In this document: positions 9,037-17,662 of the stretch, piece after piece
How positions within the stretch are numbered: the first letter of the stretch is position 1
Layout of the letters: each line of letters starts with the position of its first letter
DNA from: Acetobacteraceae bacterium
GTDB lineage: Bacteria; Pseudomonadota; Alphaproteobacteria; Acetobacterales; Acetobacteraceae
Direction: 5' to 3'
Assembly (NCBI GenBank): GCA_947475245.1
Contig: CANJLW010000003.1
Span: 186,001 to 250,000, forward strand
DNA: 64,000 nt
The notes under the pieces: generated by a model
What the model was told of the DNA's origin: nothing
The model's database searches: none
The model's input: only the letters and a program-made list of their open reading frames with translations
Translations under genes and position numbers: made by a program

Positions 9037-9368
9037 GCATCCGCGTCTACGACCTGGCGCACGCGCGTGCCGGGGATAAGGGGAATACGTCGAATATCTC
9101 CGTCACCGCCTATAGCGACGAAGGCTGGGCGGTGATCCAACGCGAACTGACGCCCGAGCGCGTGCTGGCCCATTTCCGGCACCTGACGCCCGGCCCGGTG
9201 CGCCGCTATGAACTGCCGCAGTTGCGAGCGCTGAACTTCGTAATCGAAAACGCCCTGGGCGGCGGGGTAACCCGTTCCCTGGCGATCGATCCGCACGGCA
9301 AGAGCCTCAGCGCGCTGATGCTGACCATCGCGCTGCCCGGCCATAACCAGGCGGGCGCATCGGGGTAA
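9033..9368 (+). CDS. AtuA C-terminal-like small protein
   Basis: 111 residues beginning MSIRVYDLAHARAGDKGNTSNIS, the hallmark of the C-terminal domain of AtuA-type proteins (LAxARSGDKGxxxNIG). It overlaps the large AtuA gene by four bases (ATGA), so translation is coupled and the two products probably form one enzyme. It converges with the MFS gene 2 bases downstream, leaving no room for an intergenic terminator. Confidence 0.8.
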   Translation: MSIRVYDLAHARAGDKGNTSNISVTAYSDEGWAVIQRELTPERVLAHFRHLTPGPVRRYELPQLRALNFVIENALGGGVTRSLAIDPHGKSLSALMLTIALPGHNQAGASG

Positions 9369-9370
9369 GG

Positions 9371-10597
9371 TTACGCGGCGGGGCGCGCCCGGTAAGTCTC
9401 GGGCGCGAAGGCCGCGAACAGCCCGCCGGCCAGCACCAACAGCCCGGCGGCGCAGATCAGCGCCGCAACGGGCCCGAAGAAGTCGGAGATCAGGCCGAGC
9501 AGCAGCGGGCCGGCGACGTAGCCTATGTCGCCGGTCATGCGGAATACGCTGACGGTGGTCGCGTTCAACCCCGGCGGCGCGCTGTCGGCGGCATAGACGG
9601 ACGGCGCCGCGCCGCCGATCGAACCGGCGATGCCCCATGCAATACTCGCCGCCATGAACCAGCCATAGCTTGGCGCGACGCAGAACAGCAGCATGGCGAT
9701 GCCGGAAATCACGGTCGCCGGCGCGATCACCGCCTTTCGGCCGAAGTAATCCACCAGCATACCCCCCGGATAGGCCGCCGCCAGCCCCACAACGGTGCCG
9801 ACGGCCAGCGCGAAGCCGATCTCGGTCACCGACAGGCCCAGACGCAGGCTTCCCAGCAAGGGCACAACGCTGAACAGCCCGCCGGTCCGCGCGGCGGCGT
9901 TTGCCAGGGAGACGAAACACGCCAGGACGAAACCGATCTGTCCCGCCAGCCTCCGAATCTGTCCCCACAATGACACACCCCCGCCTGCTCGGCTTCGCTG
10001 CGCGGCGAACCCGCCGTCACGGGTTTCGCCTACCGCGAGGATGGCCACGGCCCCCGCGCCGGTGCCCGCGATCGCATAGGCCAGGAAGGGGGCCGTCAGG
10101 CCATAGGCCTCCGACAGCAGTCCACCGGGAAACGGGCCGACACCGGCGGCGAAGATGAAGGTACCCTGATAGATCGAAACCATCCGCCCGCGTCGTTCCG
10201 GCGTGGTGATGTCGGCCAGCACGATCTGCCCGGTGGTGACGATCAATCCGGCGCCCGCGCCCGCGACGAAGCGGGCGAGGATAAATTCGGGATAGGTGGT
10301 GGCCATGGCGCACCAGAGATTGCCGATCGCGGTGATGCCGCCGCCCAGCGCCAGGGCGACGCGCCGACCGAAGGTGTCGGACACATAGGCCGCCGGCAGC
10401 GCGCCGACCAATCGCGCGAGGCCGTAGATGCCGACCGCCATGCCGATGGCGGAGACCGACACGCCAAAGGATTGCGCGTAGAGCGGCAGCGCCGGCACCA
10501 CGCCGCCAAACCCGAGTTGATTGATGGCAACGAGGACGCACATCCAGAAGAGCGTCCAGTTCGCCTTGGACGAACCGGCGATTTTCGCGGTCGTCAC
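9371..10597 (-). CDS. MFS transporter
   Basis: 408 residues with about twelve predicted membrane helices. The MFS signature after helix 2 is visible as DTFGRRVALALGG near 75-85, and its second-half counterpart as DYFGRKAVIAPAT. These proteins drive solute or drug movement using proton gradients; the substrate is unknown. The start is GTG, overlapping the stop of the upstream small barrel protein (GTGA), so the two form an operon. Confidence 0.85.
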   Translation of the reverse strand: MTTAKIAGSSKANWTLFWMCVLVAINQLGFGGVVPALPLYAQSFGVSVSAIGMAVGIYGLARLVGALPAAYVSDTFGRRVALALGGGITAIGNLWCAMATTYPEFILARFVAGAGAGLIVTTGQIVLADITTPERRGRMVSIYQGTFIFAAGVGPFPGGLLSEAYGLTAPFLAYAIAGTGAGAVAILAVGETRDGGFAAQRSRAGGGVSLWGQIRRLAGQIGFVLACFVSLANAAARTGGLFSVVPLLGSLRLGLSVTEIGFALAVGTVVGLAAAYPGGMLVDYFGRKAVIAPATVISGIAMLLFCVAPSYGWFMAASIAWGIAGSIGGAAPSVYAADSAPPGLNATTVSVFRMTGDIGYVAGPLLLGLISDFFGPVAALICAAGLLVLAGGLFAAFAPETYRARPAA

Positions 10598-10914
10598 AAC
10601 GCGACGATCACCTTGGTTTCCGAACGAACATGCGGCGCGAACTGCGCCCAGCCGCGCATACGCGTGAACTCCGGCGTGTCCACGGCCTCTGGCCCCGCCA
10701 GTTCATAGATCGTGGTGTAGACCCGACCGGCGGAGCGGCTTGGGCTGCCGCGATCTGTCGCGCGCACATCGCCGACCGACGCATAACGACGCCCACTGAG
10801 AACGCCCGGACACGCGAGCGCGTCGGGCAGATGGACGGAGTCGTACCAGGCACTCCATTCAGCCTCGACCTCGGCATCGACCTCGGCAGTGACGATCAGC
10901 AGACAATGCGACAT
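10594..10914 (-). CDS. Small dimeric alpha-beta-barrel-like protein (DUF4286-like)
   Basis: 106 residues. The pattern of an N-terminal beta strand (CLLIVTAEV), EAEWSAWYDSVHLPDAL, then GVLSGRRYASV is typical of ferredoxin-like dimeric barrels such as DUF4286/EthD proteins, in which the H-x-PD segment lies in the active cavity. AGGGGAA precedes the ATG. It is coupled to the downstream MFS gene. A degradative or binding role is likely but unproven. Confidence 0.6.
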   Translation of the reverse strand: MSHCLLIVTAEVDAEVEAEWSAWYDSVHLPDALACPGVLSGRRYASVGDVRATDRGSPSRSAGRVYTTIYELAGPEAVDTPEFTRMRGWAQFAPHVRSETKVIVAL

Positions 10915-10986
10915 GCGGGTTCCCCTTGGCGGCGTATGTACCCAGATTCGCCGCCGGCAACCAGACCACCGGACCGGGGATGCCCG

Positions 10987-12180
10987 CTAAATCACCCCGC
11001 CGGCGCGCAGTTCGGCGATTTCGGCTTCGGCGTAGCCGAGTTCGCGCAGGACCTCATCGGTGTTCTGACCAAGGACCGGCGGCGGAGAGTCGATGCGGGC
11101 GCTGCCGTGCGCCAGTTTGAACGCGGCCACGGGGACGGTGAAAGCGCCGCCCACGTCCGGCGCGGCGGCATGGCTGTGCAGCACCGCGCGGTGGTCCAAA
11201 TGCGAATCGACCAGCGTTTCTTCCAGACGGCGCACGCGCCCGGCGGGGATGTGGCGAGTCTGGAAGAAGACCTCCCACTCATCGGCGGAACGGGTCATCA
11301 GGGTTTCGGAGACCACCCGCTTTTCGTTCGCCTCATCCGCCTTGCGTTCGGCGTGGGTGGTTTTGACCATGTCCTCCCGCCCCAGAGCCAGCCAGAAGCG
11401 GCGCTGTTGGGCGATGTTCATGGCGCCGAGCATGAGCAATCCGTCGGCGGTGGGCCAGCAGGATCCGGTGGCGACGCCCTGCCAGTGGCCGTGTGGTTCG
11501 GGATGGTGGCCGGTGCGGGTGAAGTCGGTGACATGGCTGGCCATCATCACCAGGGCGACATCCATCATGGCCATGTCGATCCGCTGGCCCTTGCCGGTGC
11601 GTTCGCGTTGGAACAGCGCCGTGGCGAGGGCGAAGGCCCCCGTCGTGCCGGTGGCATAGTCGATGACCGGAGAGCCGAACTTCATCGGCCCGCCCCCGAT
11701 CTCTCCGGTTGTCGCCATGATGCCGGAGGTTGCCTGGATGACATGATCGTAGGCGGTGTAGTTGCCGCGCGGCCCGTCCTGCCCGAAGGCCGAGAAGCTG
11801 GCATAGATCAGGCGCGGATTGATCGCGGCGAGATCGTCGTATCCCAGACCCAGCGCGGCCAGCGCGCCGGGACGAAAATTCTCCACCAGCACATCCGCGG
11901 TGGCGACCAGACGCTTGAGCGCCGCCTGCCCTTCCGGCCGTTTCAGATCCAGCGTGATGGCGCGTTTGTTGGAGGCCTGGGTCAGAAAGGCGCTGCCCAT
12001 GCGGCGCGCGTTATCGTCGGCGTCCGACCCCAGGATGCGCACCATGTCGGGATCGCGCGGGTTCTCGACCTTGATGACATCGGCGCCATGGACGGCGAGC
12101 TGGTAGGCCGCGAAGGGGCCGGCCAGGACATGGGTGATGTCAATGACCCGGATGCCATCGAAAGGTCGAGGGTCGCTCAC
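10987..12180 (-). CDS. CaiB/BaiF family (class III) CoA transferase
   Basis: 397 residues, the normal length. Family blocks are present: VIDITHVLAGPFAAYQLA at the N-terminus, ADVIKVENP, RAITLDLKRPEG, ENFRPGALAALGLGY, and the catalytic-Asp region SPVIDYATGTTGA near residue 170. These enzymes move CoA between carboxylic acids without a ping-pong acyl-phosphate step. The start is GTG and overlaps the FAD-oxidase stop (GTGA), so the two genes are coupled, suggesting activation plus oxidation of a hydroxy acid. Confidence 0.9.
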   Translation of the reverse strand: MSDPRPFDGIRVIDITHVLAGPFAAYQLAVHGADVIKVENPRDPDMVRILGSDADDNARRMGSAFLTQASNKRAITLDLKRPEGQAALKRLVATADVLVENFRPGALAALGLGYDDLAAINPRLIYASFSAFGQDGPRGNYTAYDHVIQATSGIMATTGEIGGGPMKFGSPVIDYATGTTGAFALATALFQRERTGKGQRIDMAMMDVALVMMASHVTDFTRTGHHPEPHGHWQGVATGSCWPTADGLLMLGAMNIAQQRRFWLALGREDMVKTTHAERKADEANEKRVVSETLMTRSADEWEVFFQTRHIPAGRVRRLEETLVDSHLDHRAVLHSHAAAPDVGGAFTVPVAAFKLAHGSARIDSPPPVLGQNTDEVLRELGYAEAEIAELRAGGVI

Positions 12181-13586
12181 GGCAGGACTTTCCCCGGGTT
12201 CATGCGATGGGCCGGGTCCAGCGCGTCCTTGATCGTGCGCATCAGGTCCATCGCGACCTGGCTTTTATGCGTTGCCATGGCATGGCGTTTGGACTGGCCG
12301 ATCCCGTGTTCGGCGGAAAAGCTGCCGCCGAGGGAGACGGCGATGGCATTGACCATCGGTTCCATCTCTCCGGCGCGCGCGACCCAGGCGGCGCGATCCA
12401 TCATCCCGGCGGGCGCGTGCAGGGAGACATGGATGTTGCCGTCGCCGGCGTGACCGATGGCGGACATGCGGCCTTCCGGCCAACGCGCGGTCATTTCCCG
12501 CTGCGCGATCCGCAGGAATTCCGGCACGGCGGAAACCGGAACGGACGTATCGGTGCCGATCGCCGGGCCGTCGATGCGGGAGCATTCCGGGTAATCCTCG
12601 CGGATTTTCCAGATCGCCTGACGCTGCGCCTCACTTTCCGCGATGGCGGCGTCGGTGACTTCGTCGGCGGCCATCGCCTCTCCCAGCGTGTCTTCGAGGA
12701 TCGTGCGCAGGGGGATGCTTTCGTGGGCGGCGGCGAGTTCCAGCATCACGAACCACGGGCTTTCCAGCGGCAAGGGAATGCGCAGCCCGACGCCGTGCTT
12801 CGCGGCGGTTTCCATGCAGAAGCGGGCGCAGAGTTCGAAGCCGATGACTTCCGCGCCGCTTTCCATGACGCGGGAGAACAGGGACAGCGCCGCGTCCGGG
12901 CTGGGGACGGCGACAAAGGCGGTTTCGACCCGCTTCAGCGCGGGTTGCAGGCGCAGGGCGGCGGCGGTGATCACGCCCAACGTGCCTTCGCCGCCGATGA
13001 ACAGATGGCGCAGCGCGTAGCCGCTGTTGTCCTTTCGCACACGGCGCAGATCGTCGAGGATGCGACCGTCGGGCAGCACGACTTCAAGGCCAAGCACGAG
13101 CTCTCGGGCATTGCCCCAGCGGAGGGTGCGGATGCCGCCGGCGTTGGTGGACAGCATGCCGCCGATCTGGGCGGTGCCTTGCGCGCCCCACTGAATCGGG
13201 AACAGGCGCCCGACTTCGGCGGCGGCCTGCTGGACATTCTGCACGACGCAGCCGGCCTCGGCGACCAGGGAGAAATCGCGCGGGTCGATGTCGCGGATGC
13301 GGTTGAGCCGTTCGAGCGACAGCACGACGGAACGCGGGCCGTTGGCCGGCGGCACGGCGCCGCCGCACAGGCCGGTTCGGCCGCCGGCCGGCACGATCGA
13401 CAGGTTGTCGGCGGCGCAGCGCTTCACGACCTCCGCCACTTCCTGCGTGGTGCCGGGGCGCAGCACGGCTTCCGGCGTGCCGCGATAGACACCGCGCCAG
13501 TCGACGGCATAGGGGGCGACGTCCTCGGCGGCGGACAGGACGTTCGCGGGGCCGATCAGTTCGGCGACGGAGGCGATGGAGCTCAT
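12177..13586 (-). CDS. FAD-binding oxidoreductase, GlcD/D-2-hydroxy-acid dehydrogenase type
   Basis: 469 residues of the vanillyl-alcohol-oxidase superfamily. The FAD loop appears as VPAGGRTGLCGG and the second FAD segment as GTAQIGGMLSTNAGG. The C-terminal cap has GHAGDGNIHVSLH and SAEHGIGQSKR, which characterise D-lactate, glycolate and D-2-hydroxyglutarate dehydrogenases. It probably oxidises a 2-hydroxy acid and passes electrons to a quinone or ETF. It is coupled to the CaiB transferase and lies downstream of a binding-protein gene. Confidence 0.87.
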   Translation of the reverse strand: MSSIASVAELIGPANVLSAAEDVAPYAVDWRGVYRGTPEAVLRPGTTQEVAEVVKRCAADNLSIVPAGGRTGLCGGAVPPANGPRSVVLSLERLNRIRDIDPRDFSLVAEAGCVVQNVQQAAAEVGRLFPIQWGAQGTAQIGGMLSTNAGGIRTLRWGNARELVLGLEVVLPDGRILDDLRRVRKDNSGYALRHLFIGGEGTLGVITAAALRLQPALKRVETAFVAVPSPDAALSLFSRVMESGAEVIGFELCARFCMETAAKHGVGLRIPLPLESPWFVMLELAAAHESIPLRTILEDTLGEAMAADEVTDAAIAESEAQRQAIWKIREDYPECSRIDGPAIGTDTSVPVSAVPEFLRIAQREMTARWPEGRMSAIGHAGDGNIHVSLHAPAGMMDRAAWVARAGEMEPMVNAIAVSLGGSFSAEHGIGQSKRHAMATHKSQVAMDLMRTIKDALDPAHRMNPGKVLP

Positions 13587-13607
13587 GAATACGGAGCCTT
13601 TGCTGGG

Positions 13608-13631
13608 GACGCGGCACCGGGGTGCCGCGTC
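13608..13631 (-). terminator. Perfect hairpin between binding protein and FAD oxidase genes
   Basis: GACGCGGCACC and GGTGCCGCGTC pair perfectly over 11 bases around a GG tip. It sits just after the binding-protein stop and before the oxidase start on the minus strand. There is no T-run, so it may be a weak terminator or an mRNA-stabilising element. Confidence 0.4.
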
Positions 13632-13652
13632 GGGTAAACGTAGGTGCGGCGA

Positions 13653-15242
13653 TTATACCCGGCGGACATTCCACATATAGGCCGCGTTGCCCTCGATGAT
13701 CCCGGTCAGGTTCTTGCGATAGGCGGTGCGGATCTGGAACTGCCCGCACAGCACGAACGGGATGGTTTCCATGGCGCGCAGATGAACGGCCTCGGCGATT
13801 CTGGCGCGTTCGTCCTGCGTGGTGGCGACGGTCCATTCCCGGGTCAGGTTTTCGATCGTCTCGTCGCCGAACCAACCGGCCCAGCCGGTGGCACCCAGGC
13901 CGCGCATCGCGAAGTGCTCGACCGGAGTCGAGATGATGGCCGACGGCGCCCAGGTGTGGAAGATCGACCAGCCGCCCTTTTCGACCGCTTCCTTGCTGGC
14001 GCGTCGGCCGGTGAGCGTGGCCCAATCGACCGCCGCCAGTTCGACGTTCATGCCCATCTGCTTGAGCAGATCGTAGGTGACATCGCCCATCGGCCCGATG
14101 GTCGGTACGTCGGCGGGGCTGATGATCACGACTTTTTCGCCGTTGTAGCCGGATGCCTTCAGCGCCGCCTTTGCCTTGGTCAGATCGCCGACCATGATGC
14201 CGGCCCCGACTTCCTTTCCGTACAATCCGCCGCAGGGGAACATACCCTTGCAAGCATTGAACGCGGTGGGATCGTTGCCGGTGATCGACGCCATGTAGTC
14301 GGTCTGGTTCACCGCCATCAGCACGGCGCGTCGTATGGCGACGTTGTTGAACGGGGCCTGCAAGTGGTTGAACCGCAGAATGCCGTTGAAGCCGCCGGGA
14401 TTGGCGCTGCCGATGGCGATTTCGGCGTGGCGGCGAAGTTGCGGCACCAGGTCGGGCTGGACCTGTTCGTACCAGTCCACTTCTCCGGACATCAGCGCCG
14501 CGCCGGCGGTCGCGGGCTCGGGAATCGCGCGCCACTCGACACGATCGAAATGCGCCACCTTGCCGCCGCTGGTCAGGTCCGCCGGCTCGTTGCGCGGCAC
14601 GTAGTCGGTGTTGCGGCTATAGGCGGCGAAGCTGCCGGCGACGAACTCCCCAGTGTTGAACTTGAACGGGCCGCACCCGGTCGGATCGGTGATCTGCTTG
14701 AACGGATCGGTCTTGGCGATGTGTTCGGGCAGCATGAACGGGACCGATGCGCTGCCGCGCGCGATGGCTTCCAGGAAGATCGGCACGGGACGCGTCATCT
14801 TGATGCGCAGCGTCTTGTCGTCGGCCACGCCCCAATCCTCGACGAACTGACCGACGGTCTGTCCGAAGGTTTCCCGCCCGGCCCAACGCTTCAGGCTTTG
14901 GATGCAATCCTGCGCCCGCACCGGTTCGCCGTTGTGGAACTTCAGCCCGTCGCGCAGCTTGATGGTATAGGTCCGACCGTCGTCCGACAGCGAATAGCCT
15001 TCGGCCATCTGCGGCTTGATCTCTCCCTTGCGGGTCATGCCGAACAAGGTGTCGTAGACCGCCCAGCCGTGGCTTGTCGTGACCAGGGACGTGTTGAAGA
15101 CGGTATCCAGCGAGAACAGCGCCGTGACGGGGTTCACCCGCAGGGTTTGCGCCCGCGCCGCCTGCGCGGCGACGCGTTTGCCGCCGATGGTGGTCGCGGC
15201 GGCGGTGGCGGCTGAAGCCTGTAGAAAGTGACGGCGCTTCAT
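13653..15242 (-). CDS. ABC transporter substrate-binding protein, family 5
   Basis: 529 residues from the ATG at 15242. The N-terminus MKRRHFLQASAATAAA resembles a twin-arginine-type export signal ending near AQA-ARA. Mature sequence matches SBP_bac_5: EGYSLSDDGRTYTIKLRDGLKFHNGEPVRAQD and the ALMSGEVDWYEQV segment. These periplasmic proteins bind peptides, opines or other solutes for Dpp/Opp-type permeases. No permease or ATPase gene is adjacent. An AGGGAG ribosome site precedes this start; an ATG 33 bases upstream would add residues ahead of the signal and is less likely. Confidence 0.87.
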   Translation of the reverse strand: MKRRHFLQASAATAAATTIGGKRVAAQAARAQTLRVNPVTALFSLDTVFNTSLVTTSHGWAVYDTLFGMTRKGEIKPQMAEGYSLSDDGRTYTIKLRDGLKFHNGEPVRAQDCIQSLKRWAGRETFGQTVGQFVEDWGVADDKTLRIKMTRPVPIFLEAIARGSASVPFMLPEHIAKTDPFKQITDPTGCGPFKFNTGEFVAGSFAAYSRNTDYVPRNEPADLTSGGKVAHFDRVEWRAIPEPATAGAALMSGEVDWYEQVQPDLVPQLRRHAEIAIGSANPGGFNGILRFNHLQAPFNNVAIRRAVLMAVNQTDYMASITGNDPTAFNACKGMFPCGGLYGKEVGAGIMVGDLTKAKAALKASGYNGEKVVIISPADVPTIGPMGDVTYDLLKQMGMNVELAAVDWATLTGRRASKEAVEKGGWSIFHTWAPSAIISTPVEHFAMRGLGATGWAGWFGDETIENLTREWTVATTQDERARIAEAVHLRAMETIPFVLCGQFQIRTAYRKNLTGIIEGNAAYMWNVRRV

Positions 15243-15285
15243 GGTTCTTTTGCTCCCTTGGACGATCCGCGTCATGCGCGGTATT

Positions 15286-16269
15286 TCAGAGTCTGCTTAG
15301 CACATCGGTGTCGAACGCGCGCAACACCGTGTCGAGCGGCATTGCGCCGGGTCCCGTCACCTGCGGAGTCAGGATGATGCGATCCAGTCCCGGCTGATCC
15401 AGCAACCGCGCGAACTGGGCGCGCAGATCGGCGGGCGCGCCGGCCAGCGCATACCGATCCACCAGGCTGTCGGGCACGATCGCCGCGTGCTCCGGTTCCG
15501 AGCCGGCGTGATGGCGGACGTCGTATTCGGCATGCAGCCGTTCGACCGCGGCGCGTTCCGCGCCGTCAAACCATTCCGGCCTGGCATTTATCAGCGCGCC
15601 GGCGACGCGGGCGCGGACACGGTCGCGGGCTTCCGCGGCATTTGCGCCCATGCTGTAGGGTGCCCAGCACGACACTTCGATCGTTCGGCCGGACTCCCGC
15701 GTCAGCGCCACACCGCGCGCCAGCAGTTCCGGCGACAGGCCTTGGTGGAGGATGACGCCGTCGGCGTGTTCGGCGGCGGATCGGGTCATGCGCGGTCCGG
15801 TGGCGGCGACCACGATCGGCACATTCAGCGGCTTATCGACCCAGGCCAGACGCCCGCGTGTTCCGCCGAAATCGGCGTCGTCGCCATGCAGCAGGGCGCG
15901 CACCGTGGCGATATAGGCTTCCACGGTCGCGATCCGCGCCTGCGGCAGGCCGATGGTGCGCAGAGAGGAAAACCCGGTGCCGATCCCCATGATCGTTCGG
16001 CCGGGGAACATTTCGTCCAGCGTCGCCATCGCGCTTGCCATGACGCTGGCATGGCGCGTGATCGGTTGCGTCACGCCGGTCGCGACCCGCAGATGCGTCG
16101 TGCGGGCCAGGATCGCGGCAAGCGTGATCGTTACCTCCCGGCACAGAAGCTGGGAGTCGATGACCCACACGCTCTCGAAGCCGATCCGTTCGGCCAACGC
16201 GGCGTGTTCAGCCAGCGCGGCGACCGGCTCGGTGCCCCAAAGGGCAAGGCCGAGCCGCTTGCCGCGCAA
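15286..16269 (-). CDS. LLM class flavin-dependent oxidoreductase (methylene-H4MPT reductase-like)
   Basis: 327 residues of the luciferase-like TIM-barrel superfamily. Visible elements are ERIGFESVWVIDSQLL, LAAILARTTHLRVATGV and MFPGRTIMGIGTGF, arranged as in F420- or FMN-dependent 5,10-methylene-tetrahydromethanopterin-reductase-like enzymes. The substrate is unknown. The start is TTG. It follows another luciferase-like gene by 21 bases on the same strand, so the two are probably co-transcribed. Confidence 0.82.
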   Translation of the reverse strand: MRGKRLGLALWGTEPVAALAEHAALAERIGFESVWVIDSQLLCREVTITLAAILARTTHLRVATGVTQPITRHASVMASAMATLDEMFPGRTIMGIGTGFSSLRTIGLPQARIATVEAYIATVRALLHGDDADFGGTRGRLAWVDKPLNVPIVVAATGPRMTRSAAEHADGVILHQGLSPELLARGVALTRESGRTIEVSCWAPYSMGANAAEARDRVRARVAGALINARPEWFDGAERAAVERLHAEYDVRHHAGSEPEHAAIVPDSLVDRYALAGAPADLRAQFARLLDQPGLDRIILTPQVTGPGAMPLDTVLRAFDTDVLSRL

Positions 16270-16290
16270 CAGTCGAGGGGTGGAGATGGG

Positions 16291-17550
16291 CTACTCCGCC
16301 GCCAGGCCGGGAACGAAGGCGGGCACGTCGGCGCGTTGCTCGGTCTGCATCGGCTTCGGCCACCACTTGTCCTCCCACTCCGAGAACAACGGCTGCAGGC
16401 GCGGCATCACTTTTTCCGCGAACATCTTGGTGTTGTACTTGGCGAGGTCCTTGCCCATGTTGCCGAACTGCAAAAGCAGCATCAGGTGGGCGACGTTGAG
16501 TTCGGTGGCGACTTCGGTGAGTTGCTCCACGACCTCGTCCGGGGAACCGACGATGATATAGCCGTTATCGACGATGTCCTTCATCTCCGTCGCCCGCGCC
16601 TTCGTGCGCGCGCTTTGCGTCGCGGCGCGGCCGACCTGGCTGGTCAGTCCGGCACGCTGGGTGGCTTCCGTGACGTAGCCCGGAGGAGAGGCCCACATCG
16701 GATCGGTGAACAGGCAACGACCGTAGAAGTATTCGGCCGGCTCCCGATACAGTTCCAACGCCTTTTCGCGGGTTTCGGCGACGCCGACGAATTGCAGGAA
16801 GGCGGCGCGGTTCGGATTGCGGTCCTTGCCGATGCGCGCCATCTCCCGCCAGAAACCGTCCATGGTTTCCTTGCCGTCCTTGTAACCGAAGTAGGACAGA
16901 TAGGCGTAGACGTAGTCCATCTTGGCGCACCACTGCCAGGTTTCGACCGAACCGCCGCCGGGAATCCAGACGGGCGGATGCGGCTGCTGCACCGGGCGCG
17001 GCCAGATGTTGACATAGCGCTGCTGGTTGAAACGACCGTTGAAGGCGAAAGTATCGGGTTCCGTCCAAGCCTTCATCACGAGATCGTGCGCTTCGTAGTA
17101 CTTGTCGCGCAATTGGCTGGGATTGGTGCCGTAGGCATAGCAATCGTCCATCGGCGTGCCGACCGGGAAGCCGGCAATCAACCGCCCGCCGGAGATCACG
17201 TCGATCATCGCGAATTCTTCCGCAACCCGGGTCGGCGGATTGTAGAGCGCGAGGGAGTTCCCCATCACGCAGATCGCCGCGTTCGTCGTGCGCCGCGCGA
17301 GAGAGGACGCGATCAGGTTCGGGGACGGCATCAGGCCGTAGCCGTTGGAATGATGCTCGTTCACGCACACGGCGTCGAAACCGCAATCGGCGGCGAACTC
17401 CAACTCGTCCATGAAGTCGTTGTACATCAGGTGCGCGCGCTTGGGATCGAACAGCGAGGAGTGGATATCGACCCAGACCGAGCGGTGCTTCTGACGGAAA
17501 TCGTCCGGAAGCTCGGTGTACGGCATCAGATGGAACCACATCAGTCGCAT
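16291..17550 (-). CDS. LLM class flavin-dependent oxidoreductase
   Basis: 419 residues. The pattern DELEFAADCGFDAVCVNEHHSNGYGLMPSPN near the N-terminus and EFAMIDVISGGRLIAGFPVG are typical of bacterial-luciferase-like monooxygenases that use FMNH2 from a partner reductase. Related genes often sit in catabolic clusters and oxidise small organic compounds; the substrate here cannot be named. GGAGAG-type ribosome site before the ATG. It is upstream partner of the smaller luciferase-like gene. Confidence 0.85.
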   Translation of the reverse strand: MRLMWFHLMPYTELPDDFRQKHRSVWVDIHSSLFDPKRAHLMYNDFMDELEFAADCGFDAVCVNEHHSNGYGLMPSPNLIASSLARRTTNAAICVMGNSLALYNPPTRVAEEFAMIDVISGGRLIAGFPVGTPMDDCYAYGTNPSQLRDKYYEAHDLVMKAWTEPDTFAFNGRFNQQRYVNIWPRPVQQPHPPVWIPGGGSVETWQWCAKMDYVYAYLSYFGYKDGKETMDGFWREMARIGKDRNPNRAAFLQFVGVAETREKALELYREPAEYFYGRCLFTDPMWASPPGYVTEATQRAGLTSQVGRAATQSARTKARATEMKDIVDNGYIIVGSPDEVVEQLTEVATELNVAHLMLLLQFGNMGKDLAKYNTKMFAEKVMPRLQPLFSEWEDKWWPKPMQTEQRADVPAFVPGLAAE

Positions 17551-17662
17551 CGAGGACTCTCCTGTTTGGAGTATTGGGGACGTTTTCGCCGAGTGGGGCT
17601 ACTGCCCAGTATGGATTGCAGAGGGCGCGGTTCGTCAAGCCGCGATGCACCTGCCTCTGGAC

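Noticed and set aside
12207-13637. Long plus-strand frame opposite the FAD oxidase gene
   Set aside because: It mirrors the real gene in an antisense frame, a common effect of high GC content. It is rich in Gly, Asp, Arg and His and has no domain.
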